A stretch of DNA of 64,000 nt from Mariniflexile fucanivorans (GCF_004341235.1 NZ_SLUP01000002.1:496001-560000), one strand, 5' to 3'. Counted from the first letter of the stretch, positions 1 to 9,532 are shown. Numbers and translations: made by a program. The notes: generated from the sequence alone by a model not told the origin.

Positions 1-419
1 ATCTTATTGTCTTCTTTTGAAATATCAATTAAACGGGTATGATATAAAATCTCTGCTCCTGCTTCGATAACCATATCTTCTAACGTTACTTTCAACATTT
101 CAGCATCAAAAGGTGTTACTGTAGAACAATAGCCTGTACCGTCTAAAATATGTCCAGGACTTGCCCCCTTTGCCACTAACCTGCTGACCATTTCATTTGG
201 TGATCCAAACACTAATTGTCTTCCTGCTTTGTTATGGAAAGTCATCATAGGTCCAACTCCCATAGCGGTTAAAGAGCCTCCTAAAAAACCAAATTGTTCA
301 ATTAGTAATGTTCTTGCTCCGGTTTTTGCTGCTGCAATGGCTGCATGACTACCGGAAACGCCACCTCCAACTACTATAACGTCATACCCTTCTATCAATG
401 TTGTTTTGAATGTTTTCAT
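1..419 (-). CDS. FAD-dependent oxidoreductase, N-terminal part (3' end outside window)
   Basis: The first 139 residues of a flavoprotein are visible; the gene continues past position 1. Translating from the ATG at 417-419 gives a start with no signal peptide and a Rossmann dinucleotide-binding loop GGGVSG at residues 18-23, ending in the acidic residue of IEQ that normally holds the FAD ribose. It resembles the FAD_oxidored (PF12831-type) proteins often found in Bacteroidota polysaccharide loci, which are cytoplasmic and of poorly defined substrate. It follows the symporter by 112 bp, and that gap holds a conserved element shared with the promoter region of the GH29 gene at 31154-32620. The fold is clear from the motif; the substrate is unknown. 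Confidence 0.8.
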   Translation of the reverse strand, partial: MKTFKTTLIEGYDVIVVGGGVSGSHAAIAAAKTGARTLLIEQFGFLGGSLTAMGVGPMMTFHNKAGRQLVFGSPNEMVSRLVAKGASPGHILDGTGYCSTVTPFDAEMLKVTLEDMVIEAGAEILYHTRLIDISKEDNK

Positions 420-428
420 GTATCTTTC

Positions 429-511
429 TTATTTTTTTTATTGGTCACATGGCACTTCCTTTTAGTCATTTCCATATGGATAACTCAGTCTCGTTATGGA
501 AGGTTCATGTA
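429..511 (-). promoter_or_regulatory. Conserved upstream element, copy 1 (before FAD oxidoreductase)
   Basis: This 83-bp stretch ends 10 bp before the start codon at 419. It aligns in order with 32638-32719, which lies upstream of a GH29 gene. Both begin with the same 17-mer TTATTTTTTTTATTGGT, followed by ACATG and ACTTCC, then TAGT-ATT, TGGATA, and the 9-mer GTTATGGAA. I infer a promoter or operator region read on the minus strand. The regulator is unknown. Confidence 0.5.
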
Positions 512-531
512 TTTATTTTTCTCTATTTTAT

Positions 532-2085
532 TTAAACCTTTACTATGTTCTTTTCACTATTTACTTTTGAATGTAGCAAGGCAATTATGATAACCACTAA
601 AGCACCTACTGGGAACCACCAAAAGAAACTTATACCATCATAATGCATCCATGCAATGACCAAAATGGCTATAAATGCCCCCATTAATATACCTGTGAAT
701 TCTCCTTTACGCATCAATGCTAAAAATGCGATTCCTATTAAGACACCGTAAGCATAGCCAGGAACCTTAAATCCTAATGCTAATAGACCTCCATCTTGAA
801 AAAAGCTAAATCCATAAGCCAATAAAGCCAAAACAACGCCCCAAACCACGATAGCGATTTTCGATATGGTAACCACCTTGTTTTCGTCCATGGTCTTTAA
901 TTTAGGAAACACAAGCGTTCCTACACCCATAACACTGGTTTGAGAAAGTGCGGTTAATGCGGAGTCTAATGTTGAGATGCCCGCTGCAAACATAGCGGCT
1001 ATAATTAAACCTGAAATACCATTTGGCAATTCGTTTACCACATAGTAAGGAAAAATTCTATCGGGCTCGGAAGCAATGGAACTATTTACTAAATCCGATA
1101 ACGGATTGATATCATAATAAGCCACTAAACCGATGCCTACAAAGGCCATAATCCAAGTGGTGGCAACACCAACCACCGAAAAAGCAACCGCTTTTCGTGC
1201 CTCTTTTAAATTTTTACAACATAAGGCACGCTGTGTCACCACTTGATCTACGGCATTAGAGCCAAATTCGAAAAAAGTACAACCTAAAACACCTACCCAT
1301 AAGGTGTAGGTTTTATGGGGGTCTAAAGATAAATCCAATAAAACCAATTTTGCTTTATCATCGGCTATGGCCATCATTTGTCCAAAACCGCCCGGAATAT
1401 CGCTAATAGCATAATACAATGCGAAAAAAGCACCTGCTATAAAAATGATGAACTGTATGGCATCGGTCCAAACTACGGTGGTAATACCACCAATATACGA
1501 CCAAACAATGGCAAACAATGCAATAATACCAATGCACACCATAGTACTTTGCCCTGTGATGACACTAAGCACCAAAGCGGTACCCAATAAGCGCACCCCT
1601 TGGCTCATGGTGGCACCAATCATGAAAAAGGTTCGGGATAATTGGCTGGTTTTTATACCTAATCTATTTTGAATAAAATCATAGGGACTAAAAATACCTT
1701 CTTCGTAATACTCCTTCAGCAGCACATAAACAAACAATACATTACCCAATGCAAAACCTATGGTCATTTGTAAATAGGTCAAGTTTCCATTCATGGAAAA
1801 AACAAATGCCGGTACTGCTATAAACGTAGCGACACTGGTTTTTGTGGCTATTAAAGACAAAGAAACTGCCCACCAAGGCAAATTATTTCCGCCTTTAAAA
1901 AAAGCATCCAAGCCTTTATCTTTGTTTTTAACTAATTCGCCAATGACTGTAGTTCCTAATAAAAAAACTATGAGGATAACCCAATTTATGGTTGAAAAAT
2001 GACTAGATGCTATGTCGTTGGTTTGTTGTGCAAAGACTGCTAAGCCACAAAAAAAAGCCATAATTACGATGTAAAATTTTTTCAT
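532..2085 (-). CDS. Sodium:solute symporter family transporter (SSS)
   Basis: This 517-residue polytopic membrane protein has the length and hydrophobic pattern of the SSS/SLC5 family, with many membrane segments from about residue 35 to the end. It probably imports a monosaccharide or uronate across the inner membrane with sodium. The N-terminus is hydrophobic and ends in VFAQQ, so a cleaved signal may precede the first transport helix, as in several Bacteroidota members. Its ATG (2083-2085) overlaps the stop codon of the beta-helix gene by one base (TAATG), suggesting translational coupling. Context with GH88 points to uptake of a uronic-acid breakdown product; that substrate is inferred. 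Confidence 0.88.
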   Translation of the reverse strand: MKKFYIVIMAFFCGLAVFAQQTNDIASSHFSTINWVILIVFLLGTTVIGELVKNKDKGLDAFFKGGNNLPWWAVSLSLIATKTSVATFIAVPAFVFSMNGNLTYLQMTIGFALGNVLFVYVLLKEYYEEGIFSPYDFIQNRLGIKTSQLSRTFFMIGATMSQGVRLLGTALVLSVITGQSTMVCIGIIALFAIVWSYIGGITTVVWTDAIQFIIFIAGAFFALYYAISDIPGGFGQMMAIADDKAKLVLLDLSLDPHKTYTLWVGVLGCTFFEFGSNAVDQVVTQRALCCKNLKEARKAVAFSVVGVATTWIMAFVGIGLVAYYDINPLSDLVNSSIASEPDRIFPYYVVNELPNGISGLIIAAMFAAGISTLDSALTALSQTSVMGVGTLVFPKLKTMDENKVVTISKIAIVVWGVVLALLAYGFSFFQDGGLLALGFKVPGYAYGVLIGIAFLALMRKGEFTGILMGAFIAILVIAWMHYDGISFFWWFPVGALVVIIIALLHSKVNSEKNIVKV

Positions 2086-3509
2086 TAATCTATTTTATTT
2101 TTTTCAAACATATTGTTTTTTCCTAAATCTTCTAATAATTCGCCATTGGAAACCACTTTGTTATTTTCTGATAGTTCCTTAAAAATTATAGGCATACCCG
2201 TTTGATTGTTTAAAGTAATATTATTTGCCCCTGAAAATTGTTTTGGATCGGAATTAGGATTTCTATACCTATGAACATCGGACCAAAAAGATTCTCCAAA
2301 TACTATTGGACTTACTTTTGTTCTTTTTTTATTATCATAATTTTTAATGATTATGGTATGTCCTGAACCATTTATTTCTGCCAAACGTTTCACAGGATAA
2401 TCACCAACACTAGGCATCAGTTCTAATTCTACTTGACAATTTTTCACATTATTACCAGGAAAACTTAACAAGGGGCCATATTGTGCATCGCCTCTGGAAT
2501 TTTTCACAACGGCATTACTTGCTACGGAATAGCCTTTTTCTTGACAGCCTATAACGGTGCAGTTTTCTATTTCTGTTTTACCTATATGTGCATTTAAATC
2601 GATGCCAGAACGCATATTTTTTATGGTCGTGTTAATAACCGTGATATTTTCTGTTTTTCTACCTACTAACGATCCGTATGGATAAGATCTAACACCATCT
2701 TCTGAAAGTGCTTTAATCTCATTAGGAAGTATTTTTCCTGGAGGGTAGTCACTAGAAAAACCTGTTTCAAAAGCGGGTCCTGAAGTTTCTGCCAACATCG
2801 CATCGGTTGAGCGCATTTCTCCTTCAACATAACAATCTTTAATAAAGGTATTAACAGCACCTTGCATAACAATACCATGACCAAAACCCCTAGTAATAAC
2901 AGTGCAACCTAACAATTTTGTATCTTTTCCCGATACTAAAAGTGAGGAATGCTTTTGGGGCGTAACAATGGGGTTGGCACCTTTACCAAGCAAGTGCCCG
3001 TAACCGTATGGATACGAGCCTTGAATGTGAAGTTTTACATTTGAAATAGTGTTACCGTCGCCCATAACATGCATCATAATAGCTCCGCGAATTGGATGTT
3101 CATGCCCCATATCCTTAACCTCAAGTCCTTCAATAGTATTGTTGTTTCCACTCACAAAAACTTCGAAAATATGATTTTTACCAAACGCCTTATGCAATTT
3201 GGTATCTAAATGTATAATGACATTGTTTAAAATATATTTACTGTTGTTACCTGAAAAATACAACAAAGCTGAAATTGGGTAATCTGTTTCTGGTTTTCCA
3301 TTAGTGTATTTTTTTAAAATAACATTATGGCTCAAATCTGTATTTGTTATATGATATTCACCAGGTGCTAATTTAACGGTTACATTATCTTGGTTTAAAT
3401 ATTTTGAAAGTTCTTGTAATGTACTAACTTCAATTATTTCACTACTTCCTTTACACGACATAAAAAAAGTCATAGTTATAATTAAACATGTAAGCTTTTT
3501 TCTCAACAT
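2085..3509 (-). CDS. Right-handed parallel beta-helix lipoprotein
   Basis: I place the start at 3509 rather than the longer in-frame ATG at 3557, because MLRKKLTCLIITMTFFMSC is a lipoprotein signal with the lipobox cysteine at its end, and the longer start would overlap the upstream gene. The mature protein (474 residues in total) carries recurrent short beta-strand repeats with Asn/Gly turns such as SGNNNTIEGLEVKDMG, typical of pectate-lyase-like right-handed beta-helices. Such folds include polysaccharide lyases, epimerases and glycosidases, and I cannot assign a family or catalytic residues. It lies 25 bp after the fasciclin gene and overlaps the symporter start by one base, so it is in the same operon. 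It is likely on a membrane surface facing the periplasm or exterior. Confidence 0.75.
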   Translation of the reverse strand: MLRKKLTCLIITMTFFMSCKGSSEIIEVSTLQELSKYLNQDNVTVKLAPGEYHITNTDLSHNVILKKYTNGKPETDYPISALLYFSGNNSKYILNNVIIHLDTKLHKAFGKNHIFEVFVSGNNNTIEGLEVKDMGHEHPIRGAIMMHVMGDGNTISNVKLHIQGSYPYGYGHLLGKGANPIVTPQKHSSLLVSGKDTKLLGCTVITRGFGHGIVMQGAVNTFIKDCYVEGEMRSTDAMLAETSGPAFETGFSSDYPPGKILPNEIKALSEDGVRSYPYGSLVGRKTENITVINTTIKNMRSGIDLNAHIGKTEIENCTVIGCQEKGYSVASNAVVKNSRGDAQYGPLLSFPGNNVKNCQVELELMPSVGDYPVKRLAEINGSGHTIIIKNYDNKKRTKVSPIVFGESFWSDVHRYRNPNSDPKQFSGANNITLNNQTGMPIIFKELSENNKVVSNGELLEDLGKNNMFEKNKID

Positions 3510-3534
3510 TAAAGTTTTTGTAAAATTAAAATTA

Positions 3535-5160
3535 TTATTCAATTGGAGTAAATTCAAAATAGTCTAAACCAATGGCTCCAGCTTGTATCGATGCAACTCT
3601 AAGCACGTGACTCTTTTGTTCAGGAAGAAGCAACTCTTTAGTTATAATACACCTAATAAAAGTTTGACTATCATAGGCTGAAACACCTGCACTACTTACA
3701 AGTTCTTTCAACCCAGGCCGCCAGCCATTTGCTTCCATAACTGCTTCGTCAGGATAACCAACATCGTTGGCCTTTTTCCTCGCATCCCATACAGAACCTA
3801 TGGGGTCTCCGTCCCAATAAATTTGATAAACCCCTCTGGCAGAATTACCTCCGTTTCCACATACTGTTACTTCATATTTCCCTTTAGGCAACACAGGTGT
3901 ATCAAATTCGTACCATTGAAGGCTTGCCATACTAAATGTTATATAGTCATGAGATGGATTCGCTGTACTACGTAAAAACCTTAAATTGGCCTCAGGGTAC
4001 CATCTTATACCCGTATAAGCTGTACTTGGATAGTATGTATTAGCCTTAACCAATCCAGATTGATATTCGGGTTGTGATGTTATAGGATCGAAAATCACAT
4101 ATTTTGGTCTTGGCGTAAATATTGTAAATAACTTGTTTACCGTATGGTAAACTCCATTTTTGGAAGGGTAATTACTTTCGTTAATTATCAAGGATGTCCA
4201 AGTTTCAATTTCACCAGTCTCCGTTTCGTTTAATTTGAGTTCTTTATCTGTTTTAAACGATTTCCACGTATTCCTTTCTAAAACTGTACTTACAAATGCA
4301 TCATCTGGAAAATTCCTAGAGTACAAAAAACTAAGTGTTGCATGATAAGCCACATATCTATTAAGTCCATTTTGGGTATTGGTAAAATCTGTATCAACTG
4401 GAGAAAAACTTTCTACCAAATCTTGAAAAGTATTGATACCTTCTTGAGCATAAACCTCATCCGATTCCGCTAAAATAGTAAAGTTATTTTTTGAACCAAA
4501 CTCATTGTAAATAGCCGAAAACTTCTCATAATAACCCGTTTGTTTGAGGGCCTCAACAAAAATAGTATGTTTTCCTGCCTTATCCATTACAACCGGAACT
4601 GGGTCTATATAAGGATCTAACACTCCATTTGTTGCATGTATAATACCGTTACTGGCACTTATATCATACTGCTCCAATCCTACCGTACGGTTAATTTCTA
4701 CATTAGAAATCCCACCACCTTTTAAAAAAGAGGTGGTAATGAAATCGCCCGTGTAAGTTGTATCAGGAAGTCTTCCTTCTACAAAACTACTTGTGGTTCT
4801 AGTCGTTGGAATTGTGTTAAACTTTACTAATATTTTTAAAAATTCAATATCTTCTTGATTGGTAATTTCACTTACCGATTCAACATTAAACTTTTCTTTT
4901 ATATAAGCTTTAACAGCCTCATTTGTTGGTACAAAACAGGTATATTTTCCATAACTTTTAAAAGCATTATAAAATTCTGCTTTTTTAAGAATTTCAACAT
5001 ATAGCGAAAATGTTTCTGGTTTTGACTCTAGTGTTTGGATAATTGTCAAATCGCCTGAAGTAAAAAATGTGCTTCCATCGAGTTTGTCATCGCATCCAAT
5101 CATGCCAAGCATAATTAGTGCAAGCCCTCCAATCCAAGTAGTAAGTTTATTATTTTTCAT
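3535..5160 (-). CDS. Fasciclin-domain lipoprotein (copy 2)
   Basis: The 541-residue protein has a lipoprotein signal ending in LIMLGMIGC, two fasciclin-like domains (about residues 30-185 and 190-355) and a C-terminal beta-rich domain of about 180 residues with the run FDTPVLPKGKYEVTVCGNGG. Fasciclin lipoproteins accompany many Bacteroidota glycan loci, where they are thought to act as surface glycan-binding or adhesion components. It is a close paralogue of the protein encoded just upstream at 5363-6988, with long shared stretches throughout, so this is a tandem duplication. The second fasciclin domain (around KHTIFVEALKQTGYYEKF) is nearly identical between copies, while the N-terminus differs more. 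Ligand unknown. Confidence 0.85.
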   Translation of the reverse strand: MKNNKLTTWIGGLALIMLGMIGCDDKLDGSTFFTSGDLTIIQTLESKPETFSLYVEILKKAEFYNAFKSYGKYTCFVPTNEAVKAYIKEKFNVESVSEITNQEDIEFLKILVKFNTIPTTRTTSSFVEGRLPDTTYTGDFITTSFLKGGGISNVEINRTVGLEQYDISASNGIIHATNGVLDPYIDPVPVVMDKAGKHTIFVEALKQTGYYEKFSAIYNEFGSKNNFTILAESDEVYAQEGINTFQDLVESFSPVDTDFTNTQNGLNRYVAYHATLSFLYSRNFPDDAFVSTVLERNTWKSFKTDKELKLNETETGEIETWTSLIINESNYPSKNGVYHTVNKLFTIFTPRPKYVIFDPITSQPEYQSGLVKANTYYPSTAYTGIRWYPEANLRFLRSTANPSHDYITFSMASLQWYEFDTPVLPKGKYEVTVCGNGGNSARGVYQIYWDGDPIGSVWDARKKANDVGYPDEAVMEANGWRPGLKELVSSAGVSAYDSQTFIRCIITKELLLPEQKSHVLRVASIQAGAIGLDYFEFTPIE

Positions 5161-5362
5161 AATAATTAAGAGTTTTGAATTTAATTCGGGTTAAAATAAT
5201 TTTTATTTTTTTATCAATGGAGAATAAAATAAAGTACTAAAAATGCTTAAATTATTTTTGTAATTACCTCACCTTCCTTTCTCCTTCACAAGGTGAGATG
5301 CTACTTTTAAGCGAATGAAACTTACTTTGCCATATATTTCTATTACTTTTTAAGAGTTAATA

Positions 5363-6988
5363 TTATTGAATAGGGGTAAATTCAAAATAATCTAAACCAA
5401 TAGCTCCTTGCTTTATTGCTGTTACCCTAAGTACATGACTTTTTTGTTCAGAAAGAAGCAACTCTTTAGTTAAAATACACCTAATAAAAGTTTGACTCTC
5501 ATATGCAGAAATACCATCTTTATTCACTAGCTCTTTCAACCCGGGTCTCCAACCATTTGCCTCCATAATTGATTCGTCAGGATAGCCAACACTATTTGCT
5601 TTTTTTCTCGCATCCCAAACGGCTCCTAAAGGTTCACCATCCCAATACACTTGATAAACACCTCTAGCAGAATTGCCTCCGTTGCCACATACCGTTACTT
5701 CATATTTACCTTTAGGCAAAACTGGTGTATCAAATTCATAATATTGAAGGCTAGCCATGCTAAACGTAACGTAGTCGTGTGATGGGTTTTTTGAACTTTT
5801 TAAAAACCTTAAATTCGCCTCAGGATACCATCTTATACCCGTATAAGCTGTACTTGGGTAGTATTTACCGCTTTTTACCAATCCTGATTGATATTCGGGT
5901 TGGGAGGTAATAGGATCGAAGATGATGTATTTGGGTCTTGGTGTGAATATTGTAAATAACTTATTTACTGTATGGTAAACACCATTCTTGGCAGGGAAAT
6001 TACTATTATCCATTATCAATGAAGTCCAAGTATCATTCACCCCAGTTTCTGTTTCGTTTAATTTAAGTTCTTTATCTGTTTTTAACGATTTCCATGCATT
6101 TCTTTCCAAAATGGTTTTTACAAACGCATCATCTGGAAAATTCCTAGAATATAAAAAACTAAGTGTGGCATGATAGGCCACGTACCTGTTCAAATCATTT
6201 TGTAGATTGGAAAAATTACTATCATTGGGAGATAACCTGTTTACCAAATCTTGAAAAGAATTTATACCCTCTTGAGCGTAAACTTCATCCGATTCCGCTA
6301 GAATGGTAAAGTTGTTTTTTGAACCGAACTCGTTATAAATAGCTGAAAACTTCTCATAGTAGCCCGTTTGTTTGAGGGCCTCAACAAAAATGGTATGCTT
6401 CCCTGCTTTATCCATTGCAACAGGCACCGGATCTACATAGGGATCTAAAACACCATTTAAGGTATGTATAAGCCCATTAGCAGCACTTATATCATATTGT
6501 TCCAATCCAACTTGTCGGTTAATTTCCAAATTGGATATACCACCCCCTTTTAAAAATGATGTGGTAATAAAATCGCCCGTGTAAGTTGTATCTGGAAGTC
6601 TTCCTTCTATAAAACTACTGGTCCCTCTAGAGGTAGGTATCGTATGAAATTTTACTAGTATTTTTAAAAATTCAATATCTTCTGGATTCGTAATCTCATT
6701 TACCGATTCAGCATTAAATTTTTCTTTTATATAAGCTTTTACAGCTTCGTTTGTTGGTACAAAACAAGTGTATTTTCCATAACTTTTAAAAGCATTATAA
6801 AACTCAGCTTTTTTAAGAATTTCAATATATGACGAAAACGTTTCTGGATTTGATTCCAATGTTTGGATAATCGTCATATCATTTGAGGTAAAATATGTAC
6901 TATCTTCTAGTTTATCTTCGCACCCTAAAGTGACGACAACAATTAACACGAAGGCACTTAGCCAAGTAAATAATTTATTAGTTCTCAT
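5363..6988 (-). CDS. Fasciclin-domain lipoprotein (copy 1)
   Basis: This protein has the same length (541 residues) and architecture as the neighbouring copy: a lipoprotein signal ending near VVVTLGC, two fasciclin-like domains and a C-terminal beta-domain ending in LRVTAIKQGAIGLDYFEF. It lies 51 bp after the GH88 gene. A 202-bp gap with a weak inverted repeat (5268-5275 / 5290-5297) separates it from copy 2. Two intact, slightly diverged copies suggest either dosage or different binding preferences. No SusC/D pair accompanies them in the visible part of the locus, so they may partner with a transporter elsewhere. Confidence 0.85.
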   Translation of the reverse strand: MRTNKLFTWLSAFVLIVVVTLGCEDKLEDSTYFTSNDMTIIQTLESNPETFSSYIEILKKAEFYNAFKSYGKYTCFVPTNEAVKAYIKEKFNAESVNEITNPEDIEFLKILVKFHTIPTSRGTSSFIEGRLPDTTYTGDFITTSFLKGGGISNLEINRQVGLEQYDISAANGLIHTLNGVLDPYVDPVPVAMDKAGKHTIFVEALKQTGYYEKFSAIYNEFGSKNNFTILAESDEVYAQEGINSFQDLVNRLSPNDSNFSNLQNDLNRYVAYHATLSFLYSRNFPDDAFVKTILERNAWKSLKTDKELKLNETETGVNDTWTSLIMDNSNFPAKNGVYHTVNKLFTIFTPRPKYIIFDPITSQPEYQSGLVKSGKYYPSTAYTGIRWYPEANLRFLKSSKNPSHDYVTFSMASLQYYEFDTPVLPKGKYEVTVCGNGGNSARGVYQVYWDGEPLGAVWDARKKANSVGYPDESIMEANGWRPGLKELVNKDGISAYESQTFIRCILTKELLLSEQKSHVLRVTAIKQGAIGLDYFEFTPIQ

Positions 6989-7039
6989 AATATATAGTTT
7001 TAATATTTAGTGTTTAGTTTTAGTCGTTTGAATTTTAAA

Positions 7040-8230
7040 TTAGGCTTTCCATTTTTTTAGCCTTAATAAAGCCTCCAGATAATAATAATCAGCATAAATA
7101 ATTGGCACATCGATTTCTGAATTTTTAGGGTGGTGTCCTGTTGAGTGCAGTAGTAATGCTTGGTTATTTTCATTGCTTAAATAAGCATCGGTTGATAACA
7201 TATTTATAAATCGTTTAGCAGCACGATAGTATTTATCTTTCAACTCATCGTCTTTTACCAAACCAGCTAATTCCAGCATACCGCATGCAGCTACTGCCGC
7301 TGCCGATGCATCTTTTGGTGCGTTTGGTATTCGAGGGTCGTCAAAATCCCAGTAAGGGATACCATCTTCTGGTAAGCGCTCTAAATACTTATCGGCAAGA
7401 TGGATGGCTGTATTTAAAAAATCTTCTCTTTTGGTTTCTCTATAAGCAAAAGAAAATCCATAAATGCCCCAGGTTTGTCCACGTGCCCACATAGAATTAT
7501 CGGCATAACCTTGATGGGCTACCCCTTTTATAAACGCTCCTGTTTTAGTATCAAAAGAACCTAAATGAAAGGTGGTGTAATCGGGTCGTACTAAGTTTTT
7601 CATGGTAACCTCTGCATGACTTTCTGCAATATCATATAAACGCTTTTCTCCTCCATTTTTAGCTGCCCAAAAAAGTAATTCTAAATTCATCATATTATCT
7701 ATAATGGTATTATGTGGATATTGAGGTTTCATTGGCCATGAGTGAATTGAACCAACCACTGGATTATAAAGCGTTGCTAAAGTATCTGCTGCTGCTAACA
7801 GCACCTGTTTATATTCCTCATTCCCTGTAAGTCTATACGCATTACCATAGCTACAATAAACCTGAAAACCTATATCATGATCTAATGCAGGTGTGTAGCC
7901 TATTTGTTTAATAGGTAAAGTGAATTTTTCTGCTGCTTTTTTTATGGTTTCATCACCTGAATACTCATACGCATACCATAAAACTCCAGGCCAAAAACCA
8001 CTACACCAATCTGTTACGCCAACACACTCCCACTCTTTTTCTCCAGTAGGTATATTTCTTGGAAAACTATCAAAATCTTTCAATTGTTTTAAAGTTTCCT
8101 TAGTTTTAATTACACTTAAATCCAGCACTTTATCCACATTTATAGTTGATTCGTCTTTTTTTATTGAAAAACAACCAGTGAACACCAGCGAAATAAATAA
8201 TGTATATATAGTTTTCCTAAAAAATTTCAT
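7040..8230 (-). CDS. GH88 unsaturated glucuronyl hydrolase, lipoprotein
   Basis: This family removes the 4,5-unsaturated uronic acid left at the non-reducing end by polysaccharide lyases, by hydration of the double bond. The 396-residue length and (alpha/alpha)6-barrel pattern fit. The two conserved catalytic-site aspartates appear as D119 in LDHDIGF and D178 in IIDNMMNLELLFWA, and the WARGQTWGIYGF segment is typical. A lipoprotein signal ends at C20 (SLVFTGC), placing it in the periplasm or on the outer membrane. Its position after an alginate-lyase-type enzyme fits a lyase-then-hydrolase pathway on a uronate polysaccharide. The exact glycan could be ulvan-like, glucuronan-like or another; the sequence does not decide. 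Confidence 0.9.
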   Translation of the reverse strand: MKFFRKTIYTLFISLVFTGCFSIKKDESTINVDKVLDLSVIKTKETLKQLKDFDSFPRNIPTGEKEWECVGVTDWCSGFWPGVLWYAYEYSGDETIKKAAEKFTLPIKQIGYTPALDHDIGFQVYCSYGNAYRLTGNEEYKQVLLAAADTLATLYNPVVGSIHSWPMKPQYPHNTIIDNMMNLELLFWAAKNGGEKRLYDIAESHAEVTMKNLVRPDYTTFHLGSFDTKTGAFIKGVAHQGYADNSMWARGQTWGIYGFSFAYRETKREDFLNTAIHLADKYLERLPEDGIPYWDFDDPRIPNAPKDASAAAVAACGMLELAGLVKDDELKDKYYRAAKRFINMLSTDAYLSNENNQALLLHSTGHHPKNSEIDVPIIYADYYYLEALLRLKKWKA

Positions 8231-8253
8231 AATGTATTTATAGTATTTTAAAC

Positions 8254-8283
8254 ATGCCCATGAATTATAAAACCCATGAGCAT
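8254..8283 (-). terminator. Possible weak terminator after the small T9SS protein
   Basis: Arms 8254-8262 and 8275-8283 form a 9-bp imperfect hairpin with one G-T pair, between the stop at 8315 and the GH88 start. The T-run is poor, so it could be a leaky terminator or only an mRNA-end structure. Confidence 0.3.
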
Positions 8284-8314
8284 ATTTATTAAGATCTTGT
8301 CTAGTTGACTTGTT

Positions 8315-9148
8315 TTAATTAAGTATGATTTTTTTGGTAAGTACTGATGCTTCTCCTGATATTTTCACCACATAAATACCTTTATTAAAAAAAGGAATTG
8401 AAAGATTGGTAGATTTAGCAACCGAACTATGTACTTGTTTACCTAAAAGATCGAACACTTGTACTTTTGCGTTTAACTCACATTTTACGATATCAATTTT
8501 GTTTTCTCCGCTGATGACTTTGGTTAATGATTTATTTGCAACATCATTAACACCTAATGTAAATGGATTAGCCGCAGCGTAATCTTTTATAGCTTGAACT
8601 GAAGCAAATGTTTTAATCCAACCTACATATACAGATGTTACTCCTGAATCATCATAAAAATTAAACAATAAACGATCTATTACTTTTGCCCCAGAATCAT
8701 CTAATCCGACCAAAGGAGTGGCATTGTTATTATCTAAATCGAAGTTTTCGCCAGCCATATCATAGAAAATTATATTTTGTGCAATCAAATCTGGATCTGT
8801 AATAGGGTTTCCTTTGTCTAGATACCAACCTTGGCCAATACCATCAACATCAATAAACACATAATGCCTTGTATTTGGTACAGCTGATAGCTGCATCGCC
8901 AAATATGGAAAATTAGTTTTATCAAGACGAAGAGGTGAAGTGCCAGTAGTAGGAGCATAATCGAACCTTTTAACATTACTTCCATAATCAAATTTTAATG
9001 CCCCTTGGGCAACTGTACCCCCTATAAAACCTTCTGTGTCTCCATCTGTATCAAATAAAAACTCAAAATCTGCAGATTGAGCATTTAAGTTGACATTCAT
9101 AAAAAACAATGCTACAAATAACATTGATACTTGTGTAATTTTTTTCAT
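8315..9148 (-). CDS. Small T9SS-secreted protein with a lyase-associated module
   Basis: The 277-residue protein has a signal peptide (cleavage near NLNAQS), one domain of about 180 residues, and a C-terminal T9SS type A sorting domain (about 205-277) ending in SVLTKKIILN. The domain is clearly homologous to residues about 806-966 of the neighbouring lyase: both open with FEFLF-T-GDTEG and both contain WIKTFASVQAIKDYAAA. I do not know a function for it; a carbohydrate-binding beta-sandwich on the cell surface is a reasonable guess. The gene is separated from the lyase gene by 384 bp that contain a strong terminator, so it may have its own promoter. Confidence 0.75.
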   Translation of the reverse strand: MKKITQVSMLFVALFFMNVNLNAQSADFEFLFDTDGDTEGFIGGTVAQGALKFDYGSNVKRFDYAPTTGTSPLRLDKTNFPYLAMQLSAVPNTRHYVFIDVDGIGQGWYLDKGNPITDPDLIAQNIIFYDMAGENFDLDNNNATPLVGLDDSGAKVIDRLLFNFYDDSGVTSVYVGWIKTFASVQAIKDYAAANPFTLGVNDVANKSLTKVISGENKIDIVKCELNAKVQVFDLLGKQVHSSVAKSTNLSIPFFNKGIYVVKISGEASVLTKKIILN

Positions 9149-9532
9149 AATAAAATAGTTTAATGGTTAATAATTAATTTTATGTAAAGTTTTTCAACTT
9201 TATAATGACTAAATATTTAGCCTTATTTTATATTACACAATGTTAAAAATTAATAGACTAAGAGCTTCCAACTTATAATCCAATCCATCAATATTATAGC
9301 CCAAAACCCATAAAAAAGCAAGGATTTATGGAGTGTGACAAAAAGTATTCATTTGTAATTCTATTCTTTTTTTGCAACTAACATTTTGAATGAAAAATAA
9401 AAACCCATCGTTTTGAGACGATGGGTTTTAATTATAATTTTTTTAAATTTCTAGAGTAGTTCTGGATATGATACATCATCTAAAACCATTCAAATAAAAT
9501 CTTATTTTGCAGTATAAAAACCAACACTAAAC
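9149..9532. other. Intergenic region with terminator
   Basis: This is 384 bp without a gene. The half nearest the lyase gene holds the terminator at 9400-9429. The remainder is AT-rich and probably contains the promoter of the small T9SS gene, but I see no clear motif. Confidence 0.5.
9400..9429 (-). terminator. Rho-independent terminator after the lyase gene
   Basis: Perfect 12-bp arms AAAACCCATCGT (9400-9411) and ACGATGGGTTTT (9418-9429) enclose a 6-base loop. In minus-strand reading the hairpin follows the lyase stop codon (9533) by about 100 bp and ends in a T-rich run. Confidence 0.75.

Noticed and set aside
345-590. Plus-strand open frame at the left edge
   Set aside because: It overlaps the FAD oxidoreductase start and the symporter end in other frames; its translation is Phe/Leu-rich without domain features, a typical shadow of AT-rich sequence.
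3510-3557. Longer start for the beta-helix lipoprotein
   Set aside because: The extension MNLLQLNNNFNFTKTL precedes a complete lipoprotein signal and overlaps the upstream fasciclin gene; the start at 3509 is better.
5268-5297. CTCACCTT/AAGGTGAG hairpin between fasciclin genes as terminator
   Set aside because: Only 8 bp with a 14-base loop and no T-run on the minus strand; too weak to annotate as a terminator.
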